64,000 bases of DNA from Elysia chlorotica (taxonomy: Eukaryota; Mollusca; Gastropoda; Plakobranchidae): the NCBI GenBank assembly GCA_003991915.1, contig RQTK01000002.1, positions 1,428,561 through 1,492,560 on the forward strand. Reading direction: 5' to 3'. This document shows, in pieces, positions 56,415 through 64,000 of the stretch (the stretch's first letter is position 1; each line of letters opens with the position of its first letter). The notes beneath the pieces were generated by a model. That model saw only the letters and a list, made by a program, of their open reading frames with translations, was not told the origin of the DNA and did no database searches. The translations under genes were made by a program, and so were the position numbers.

Positions 56415-57185
56415 TCAACTATCATCTGATCTATCATGCAAAGAGTCGTTATCCTCTTCTTCAATGCTCATACTCCGTTTTGCAATTTCTGTCAGCCTTG
56501 CTAAATCGGATGGGCTAGGCAGTAAGCCGGCAAGATGAGAAGCCCCTGTTGCAATTGTTGCTCTGCGCTTGTGTTCGTCCACTAAGGCGTTAAGCTTCTG
56601 CATGGCTACCCTTGACGTTTCTTCCTGTGCTGCAAAGGACAACCTCCTGGCTTCCTTCATATCAGGGCTTACTGAGCCCGACCAACTACCCACATTCCTT
56701 GAACGAACGAAAGTTCTTTCCCGCCTTGGTGAAGGCAAGTTACTAGTTTCCTGAGAAATGTCTAAGCCGTCTATATTATCCTCATTACCACTACTCCCAC
56801 TCTGCTGACGTGTAAAGGTACTGAATTCCCTTCTCATTCTCCTTGTAGGGGATGCAAGGCGTTCAGAGGAAACAATAGAAGTACTGTTCCTTCGCTGTGC
56901 AGACGCTCTGTCGGATTCTGAGAACGTCCCTGAGTTGATACTCTCTTGCTTTTTCTGCAGCTGTTCCAGTTTGTTTAACAGCGCCGTCTGGCTACGCTTC
57001 AGATCAGTCGTAACCAATTTTTCGTTCCTTTCGATGTTCCGAATAATATCAGCGCCCATATTGACAATCTGATGATCAGAAGACACAAAAGGGGTCCTTT
57101 TATGGTTCTCTTTTACTGTTTGATACAAGATATCGTCCTTGTATGTACGCATGGGTTCTTTTGAAATACTGTTGTTGACAGACAT
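56415..57185 (-). CDS. Orphan 256-residue protein, coiled-coil plus Ser/Arg-rich disordered region
   Basis: One uninterrupted reading frame, ATG at 57185-57183, stop at 56417-56415. No family recognised. Visible layout: N-terminus with conserved-looking YKDDILYQTVKENHKR; a helical, coiled-coil-like segment (about residues 42-85) with LNKLEQLQKKQE; a Ser/Arg-rich disordered middle (about 86-175) with many R-x-x-S sites such as RRNSTS, RREFST and SPRRERTF; a helix (about 176-210); and an acidic tail (SIEEEDNDSLHDRSDDS). No signal peptide or membrane segment. GC content and codon use look coding compared with the AT-rich flanks. The basophilic-kinase-like sites suggest a phosphoregulated cytoplasmic or cytoskeletal protein, but that is inference. 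Confidence 0.8.
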   Translation of the reverse strand: MSVNNSISKEPMRTYKDDILYQTVKENHKRTPFVSSDHQIVNMGADIIRNIERNEKLVTTDLKRSQTALLNKLEQLQKKQESINSGTFSESDRASAQRRNSTSIVSSERLASPTRRMRREFSTFTRQQSGSSGNEDNIDGLDISQETSNLPSPRRERTFVRSRNVGSWSGSVSPDMKEARRLSFAAQEETSRVAMQKLNALVDEHKRRATIATGASHLAGLLPSPSDLARLTEIAKRSMSIEEEDNDSLHDRSDDS

Positions 57186-57325
57186 AGTGAGAAATGACAG
57201 TTGGGTGTCACGGCGTTATTCTCAAGAGGTGTAGAAGAATAGTTGTTTTGAAGATCGCCCTCCGAGTAGGCCCGCTGGTAAAACTACAACGGATGTTTTT
57301 AAACTGACTCTCCAATCCCAGTATC
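57186..57325 (-). other. 5' UTR exon segment of the orphan gene
   Basis: A clean acceptor (TTTCTTCCTACAG, ending at 57326 on the minus strand) lies 140 nt before the ATG, so the transcript probably has an upstream non-coding exon. A candidate donor is TTCGCAG|GTAAGA, with the exon ending at 59749. Confidence 0.45.
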
Positions 57326-59748
57326 CTGTAGGAAGAAAATTAAAATAAACAAAAATAAAAAATAGTAACATTTTTTAATACATGACTTCTACTCTTTTGT
57401 CTATTTATTGGCGGGGTGTTGTTTTGATAAAGAACATTGCCAATGTTGTTTAGTCTTGACATGATTATGAAAAAAATGTTTTTCTATGCTTCCATAAGAG
57501 ACAAGAGAAAAGAATATCGACAATGGAAGTAACGTGATGCTAATACTGAGATAGATAATAGGGAGAAAGAGAGGAGTAGCAGGGTGTGGATTAATCACAA
57601 TTGTGCTGTTAAAATGTTATGTGTCCATGTCCATGGGTATCCATGGACTATTACTTTTGTCCATACAATATTTTAACGTCCTATATCTTAGAAATTTACT
57701 CTCATTCATGTAGCATCTATTCGTTAACTGCAAAACACTTATTTTTCCCTTTTAGTTTTATGATTTAATTTGCCTATAAAAATAAAATTCATATAGATGA
57801 TAATATACAATTAGGTTTATGGAAATATAGTGAAAACCCCTTCAGAGGCCTTGATAATGTTTAAATTAATGGAGGCATTCAATTAGACCTATTTCGAAAA
57901 ATGCTGCGATTGTTTCCTTAAACAATTAACCTTACTTTTTCCATGCCTCTTGATAGATTATGTCTACATGAACTGAGCTTTCCACAACGACACACAATAT
58001 AGAACAGATTATGTGTTTGATCTCAGTGACATGAAGTTATCTATATCTCAATACTAGCAACAACAACACAAAATTTGCAAACGGATAAGTAGAGGGAGAA
58101 TGCTAATGGAGAATCAAGATATAACCACACTAGTTACCGCAAGTAGAACGTCGCTGTAGCTTACAAGCCTTTTTTATCGCATATTTTCGACAAGTCGTAA
58201 GCTACCTCCACGTTGTACTTACGACCCTTGGGGTTCAACTTGAAAGTTATACATAACAAAAAACATAAAAAAAACAAACAAAAAAAACGCGCGTGTCTGT
58301 ACTGTGACTGTGAGGCGGTAGAATAACAAAAATCCAGATAGGCACGAGCACTCAACTTTAAAAAAAAATTAGACGTAGCAACTAATAATAATACAAAGAC
58401 ATATCTTGTCTTAACGTTTAAAGTTGGCTTTTCAGTACATTTTTTTTAAATCAATGCACAGTACCATTTTAATAGATGAGTAACCGAAATTATTCACAAG
58501 GCATCATAATATTTTGATAAAACACACAGTAAGTAACTAGGCATGTAACACTAACAGTGAGGAACAGGACGCAAAACATTTCTTTGATTACGTGCTTTTT
58601 TTTTTTTAATTGTGTCGGGCTTCTTCTGCGCGTCCATCACTCCATGTAACGATTTTTTTAAATAAAGAAAACTTCCTCCAATTAAAGCCCCCTATCTTTC
58701 AAAGAAAAGGATAGGAAGTGTATGTATAGTGTACATTGGATATGCGCGCTATTAGTCCAGGAAGATTAGCATATCTGGTGTCACTAATTCAGTAATTGTA
58801 ATAAAACATTTCTTTGCAGAAAAAGGAATATGGCGGCATTTTAAACTCGTTCCACCAAAAACGAAGAAGGGAACTATTTTATTTTAATTTTGTAGAATCA
58901 CTAAAATTGATATCACCAATACCACTTTTTTCACTGGAATGAGTACCTGCTGCTTGGCAGTTGGCATCGGTCTAGGTGTCTGAGTAAGTAGGTCACCATG
59001 TTTCAGCGTATAACATTGGTCAAGCACTTGTCGCAGCTTGAAAAAAAAGCGACAACTCTCACCAGGTCATGGGGATCAAACAGCTCAAAGATATGAATCT
59101 CTACTAATAAAGCTAATTATCTCCATTTTTTATAAACATTTTAAAATATCTGTAACCCGTTGAGGTTTACTTGACTAGCTAGCGAGTAAAGGGCCGAGGC
59201 CTGGGTTTTAAAACAGTTCACACGCGAGAGTCAGCCATATAATAGGCCTACAGTATAAACACGTTTGCACTGCAGTAACTGTGCATGTTAAAACCATGAT
59301 GTTTCAAGTGACATAATATTATTCTAATCTCTGTAAATCTACTATTTTTGTCATCACATTGACTGATTGAGTTGGTAAAATACGTGTTTGTTCTGGTTCT
59401 GAAAGAGTAACTCCCAAGCGCTATTACATGTTTGTATAGGCTAACCTCAAAGTTATAAAGAAATTGAACCACAAACAAGAATCTAAGAAACTCTTTTAGT
59501 TAAATAATAGCCTACATGTATCAGTCCACAAAACATTCTCTTTGTCCCGTTTCACTTCATTTCACTTACTATTTCCGTGTGTTTAAAATTGAATTGACAC
59601 CAAATAAGGGTTCTGGCACATTCAGATTTAAGTGAGGTAGGCCTATAGACCTATAGCACATCAAAAATGATAGTATTGCCACTAACATTTGAGATGTCGT
59701 TCACATCAAATGTAGGCAACAAAAAAGAAGAAAGTAAAGAAATCTTAC
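57326..59748 (-). other. Putative 5' UTR intron of the orphan gene, nothing coding seen
   Basis: AT-rich with no recognised coding segment. Its limits depend on the donor proposed at 59749. Confidence 0.3.
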
Positions 59749-59756
59749 CTGCGAAT

Positions 59757-59758
<2 letters not shown>

Positions 59759-59820
<62 letters not shown>
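59759..59820. repeat. (GA)31 microsatellite, next to a candidate 5' exon
   Basis: On the minus strand this is (CT)n ending about 10 nt before a GTAAGA donor, so it would lie in or just upstream of the first exon of the orphan gene. Confidence 0.95.
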
Positions 59821-59823
<3 letters not shown>

Positions 59824-60699
59824 TGTCGAAGTGATGAGGCATTTGTGTTGAACAGAATCCGTCTATTTTTGTCAGCGAATTTGAACAGTTTCTTATGGTA
59901 AAAAGAATATTGTCTTAGGGCTATACCAATAACGATGCTAATTGTTTTTTGTGTTAGTTCGATCACTGTTGCACATACCCAATTATTTTCAATGTGCTAA
60001 ATGGGCATTAAATTTTACAACTTTTATCGAAACGTAGCCTACGTTAAATTTGTAATGAGAATTTAAGGATGGATGGATAGATATATCAACATGCCAAGAA
60101 ATACTGAGATACACCAAAATGCGTTGGTTTGTTCATAAAAAATCTTTTTTGGTGAACAATGCAGATTTGTGTTTAACCTAGTGCCGCCAACTAATATGCA
60201 TGTCTTTTGTGAACCTCTTGGTAAAAATATGAAGAAACCCGTCTTAAAAGTTGAACATAAATCCAACCTGAGTGGGGTTAATATCTGACCGATGAAAAGT
60301 TGTACTTAATCTGTGGTAAACAACCTCCAGGTCCCGGTGACTTTTTATGTCTAATTACATGCATATGATTGTAAGGTGACTGTAAATCATTAGTATATTC
60401 CTATGGCAAATAATTGCAGTGAAAACTTTTATTTCCTTGACAATTTTTTAATTAAAAATTGATAGGGAAGCTTACGTTAAATGTTTTAATAATATAGAAT
60501 ACTTAAGATAAACGAAAACATTTTATGAATAAAAAAATTTAATTGCTCTATCTACCTTGCGATATGTAATATCTGTGGAGATATTTAGTATATTATACTA
60601 TACATTGTTAATTTTTATACCTTTCACATGTATTAACAAACTTGATATTCAGAATTCTTATTGGTGGAAGGTTTTAGAATGTGAAAATTCAGACACAGC

Positions 60700-61775
60700 A
60701 CTTTACAAACTTGTACTGTTTCGTTTTCATACAATATTGGAATCGTCAACATTGACTTTGGATGTCTAAACAATGTTATGCTATAAAAGGATTTATCGGC
60801 AATTTAATGCACATAAATTACAATTTGTGTCATGTGATTTGTAGTCTTTATTGTCTTATTATGACTTCAGTTTACTTTGTAATAATTGTATTTTTTATGG
60901 GTGTAAAAGATCAAAATGCAATCGCAAAGAAATTGCTTAAAATGCCCTGTATGACCTTTAACCTTGAAAAAAACACATGTTCTATATTTTTTTGATCAAC
61001 GAAAATTTTGGTATGTGAAACATCACTCAAATTATTTCTAAAAATACAAAGTTTCACTTGAAAATAATTATTCCAAAGCTTGATGTGTATCTTTAAATCT
61101 TTCAGTCGTTATTTTCCTATAAAATAAGTAATTGGGAATTTCGTGCGTATAAATTACTCTTCGGTCCTTGTAATTTGCAGTCGTTAATGGGTTATCATGA
61201 CTTAAATACACCTTGTACCAAATTCAGACTTCTGAGGCTGAAAGAGTTGACCTATATGGTTAATTTAATAAGTTTTTATTTATGAGACATTTTTTTGAAA
61301 AACGCACTCGGTGACCTTTCACCTTGAAAAATACGTGTTCCAGTACTCTGGTTGGCGAAAACTTTTGGCATATAAAATTTCAGACATTTTACTTTAGATA
61401 AACGCAAAGTTTCGTTTTACTGCAGACATTGTATTCTCAACGTGCTATTTTCAAAAGTCCGAAAAATGTTATTTCGCTATGAAAAAAACAATTAGTCATT
61501 TTATGAATTTAAATTACTCTCTGAGTCTTGTAATTTGTAGTCTTCATCGCCTTATTGTGCCTTTATTTCACCTTAAACTAAATCAAGCTTTTCGGGGTTG
61601 CAAACATAGATTATTTACAATGGTTCGGATACAGTTCCATAAAAAGTTACCTTTTTTAAAGAAAAAATGCACTCCGTGAACTTTGACTTTGAAAAAACAT
61701 GTTCCAGTCCTCCGATTGGTGTAAACTTCTAGTAAATAAAACTTTATAAAAAGGCAAAGTTTCGCTTTATAACAA
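60700..61775. repeat. Three diverged tandem units of ~360 bp
   Basis: Corresponding blocks recur in order: TAAATTAC (60816, 61150, 61509) followed by a TTTG(T/C)AGTC phrase; TGACCTTTAACCTTGA (60952), TGACCTTTCACCTTGA (61313) and TGAACTTTGACTTTGA (61677); then a CAAAGTTTC phrase. Spacings are 334-364 bp. The units differ at many positions, so the array is old. Confidence 0.85.
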
Positions 61776-62673
61776 TTAGTGGCAAAATTAGTGCTTTTAG
61801 AGGTAACCTTCACTGGACTATATCGTTCCTGGACGTGGCCAACTAATAACATGTTTGCAAAACGGCTCACGCTCTTCAACGCGAAGTCATGAGGAAATGT
61901 GCGAAAATCGTTATTGTTTGTCTACGGTTTCTGTACGAGGAGCTCCGAGGGCACTCCAGGACTTAGCTCATTTTTTTTAATTTACATAATTAATGGTATA
62001 GCTGATCTTGTTCAGCCAGGAACAACGTCTATGCAAACCAAAGCTATCGATCTACATCATGGATCACTGAGCTTGATATTTGATCATTGCGGTATTTGTT
62101 GTTGTTCGTTGTACATGTTCTTGTGGATTAGTCGTTTTGAGTTGTTTTTGTTTTGTTTTTTTTTTTTGTTTTTTTTTCGTTTTCCTTTTTCGTTTTTGTT
62201 TTGCTTTGTTTGTTTGTTTGTTGTTGTTATTTTGTGGCTAACTCCTAATAACATTTCTTTCAGTTTTATCATTGTGTATTTTAATTGACTGAACTAAACT
62301 ATAACTTACAATACGCGGACCAAGTTATCCAATGGTGTGGCACAGAAGCAAAACATCGATACAAACAATAGATTGGGAAATAATGTCTCACTTTATTAAA
62401 CGTGTATTCATATTTTTACGGACGGGTTGCAGCAAAAGTGACACTTTATTATCTCAAATCCGTTAGGGGGTTAATTGTGGTGGAATTTCGTTAGGGTCTG
62501 TTCTCGTCTAAACTGATTTCAATAGGTTTGTGGAAAAAAAAGAACAAGTATGGACAACTTTATATAGGCGGGACATAATACTGGAAACTCGTCATTAATA
62601 CTTGGTAACCATTAGAGTAGCTAGTGCAAATAAAGAACAGGAAGTAAAACAAAAGGAATGGGTTGTGAGACAA

Positions 62674-62675
<2 letters not shown>
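61776..62675. other. Intergenic, nothing recognised
   Basis: T-rich tract at 62140-62215 (GTTT/TTTG repeats). The open frame at 61899-62288 is largely this low-complexity tract and is rejected as a gene. Confidence 0.5.
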
Positions 62676-62734
<59 letters not shown>

Positions 62735-62752
62735 AAGAAAGAAAGAAAGAAG
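62676..62752. repeat. Compound microsatellite (GA)n(AAAG)n
   Basis: About 28 GA units followed by 5 GAAA units and a G-rich end. Confidence 0.97.
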
Positions 62753-63585
62753 GGAGGGGGAGGGGTTAAAGAGATTGGTATGCTCTCGTTAGAACCACTA
62801 TCATTATATCCTTTTTTCTCTTCACGTAATTTTCAGTTCAACAGGGTAAAAAATAGCATTCTTTTGTCTTTTCTTTAAGCCATAACTGTTAATTAGAATG
62901 CAGTACGTGTACGTTAATTAATTAAGTTGATCATTTCGGCAGAGAAAAACGTTAGTTAGGGATTACTAGTGACGTTATAAACTGTGATTTATTTCATACT
63001 CATAGAACCTAAATCGAAACGAGGATATACATAAATAATGTGCAGTAAACCTACGATGTGAATCTGAAAGATTTATGAAATATAAACAGATAACACAGTC
63101 AGAACAGATATAAGAAAAATGGACGAGAGGGGGAGGGACATGAGTGACACGCTTTGAGTGAGATTAAGGAGTACTTTTCTTCAAATTCATAAAGTCAGTG
63201 TAAGACCCAGTTTCAACGGAAATAATGATATGTATACATTACAATGTTAGTCATTCAGCGAGGAGACAATGGGCAAGCTGCGAAAAAAAAAAGGCGCGAG
63301 GTTAAATGTTGACAAATTTGCGTTCAAGGCTCTTGAAGCATTCCTAACGATCGAAACGAAACAATTATAGGGTTCAGGAGTTTGTTGAGCTTCTTCCACT
63401 TCTACAAACCTTACAACTGTCCAGCGTGATCACTTTTACACACAACGTCGCAAAAGCTTTGTCACAGCAGTTACATTATCTTAAAGGTTATTTTATACAT
63501 CCAGCAGAACATAATTATTCACCACCATCGACTTAAATACAACTTGATATTACAACAACTACTACCACTACTTCTAATACTAGGC

Positions 63586-64000
<415 letters not shown>

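Noticed and set aside
61899-62288. 129-codon plus-strand frame ending in a Phe/Val-rich stretch
   Set aside because: Its second half is the GTTT/TTTG low-complexity tract, and the antisense frame is equally open.

Overview
The window is eukaryotic: AT-rich, with many short coding exons bounded by GT/AG introns, low coding density, many microsatellites, tRNA-derived repeats and one assembly gap (N run 22562-23051). Two conserved animal genes can be rebuilt exon by exon, with the reading phase kept across every junction. The dispersed repeats, the CT/GA microsatellites and the many TCTAGATCTAGA-type palindromes suggest a marine invertebrate, most likely a gastropod mollusc. That assignment is inference, not proof.

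Layout. (1) 244-26773, minus strand: FCHO1/2-type F-BAR gene (endocytic membrane-bending and AP2-activating protein). 22 coding exons give about 671 residues, from the start codon to the first residues of the mu-homology domain; the rest lies beyond the left edge. (2) 26774-30174: head-to-head intergenic/5' region, probably holding both promoters, 5' UTR exons and one copy of a ~0.8-0.9 kb dispersed repeat. (3) 30175-53381, plus strand: complete WDR36 (yeast Utp21) gene, 20 coding exons, 896 residues, a WD-repeat protein of the small-subunit processome. Its introns carry most of the repeats. (4) 53382-56414: 3' flank of WDR36, the second copy of the large repeat, and the 3' end of the next gene. 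(5) 56415-57185, minus strand: an unrecognised 256-residue, low-complexity, coiled-coil/serine-rich protein in one coding exon. (6) 57186-64000: its 5' flank, a three-unit ~360 bp tandem array, and large microsatellites up to the window end.

The two conserved genes have unrelated jobs (clathrin-coat nucleation at the plasma membrane; 18S rRNA maturation in the nucleolus). Their divergent arrangement is the only link visible here. I saw no CRISPR array, operon or clearly new multi-gene system. The least explained items are the orphan gene, the ~360 bp array with a nuclear-receptor-like motif in each unit, the dispersed SINE family, and the CpG-dense patch inside FCHO intron 12.
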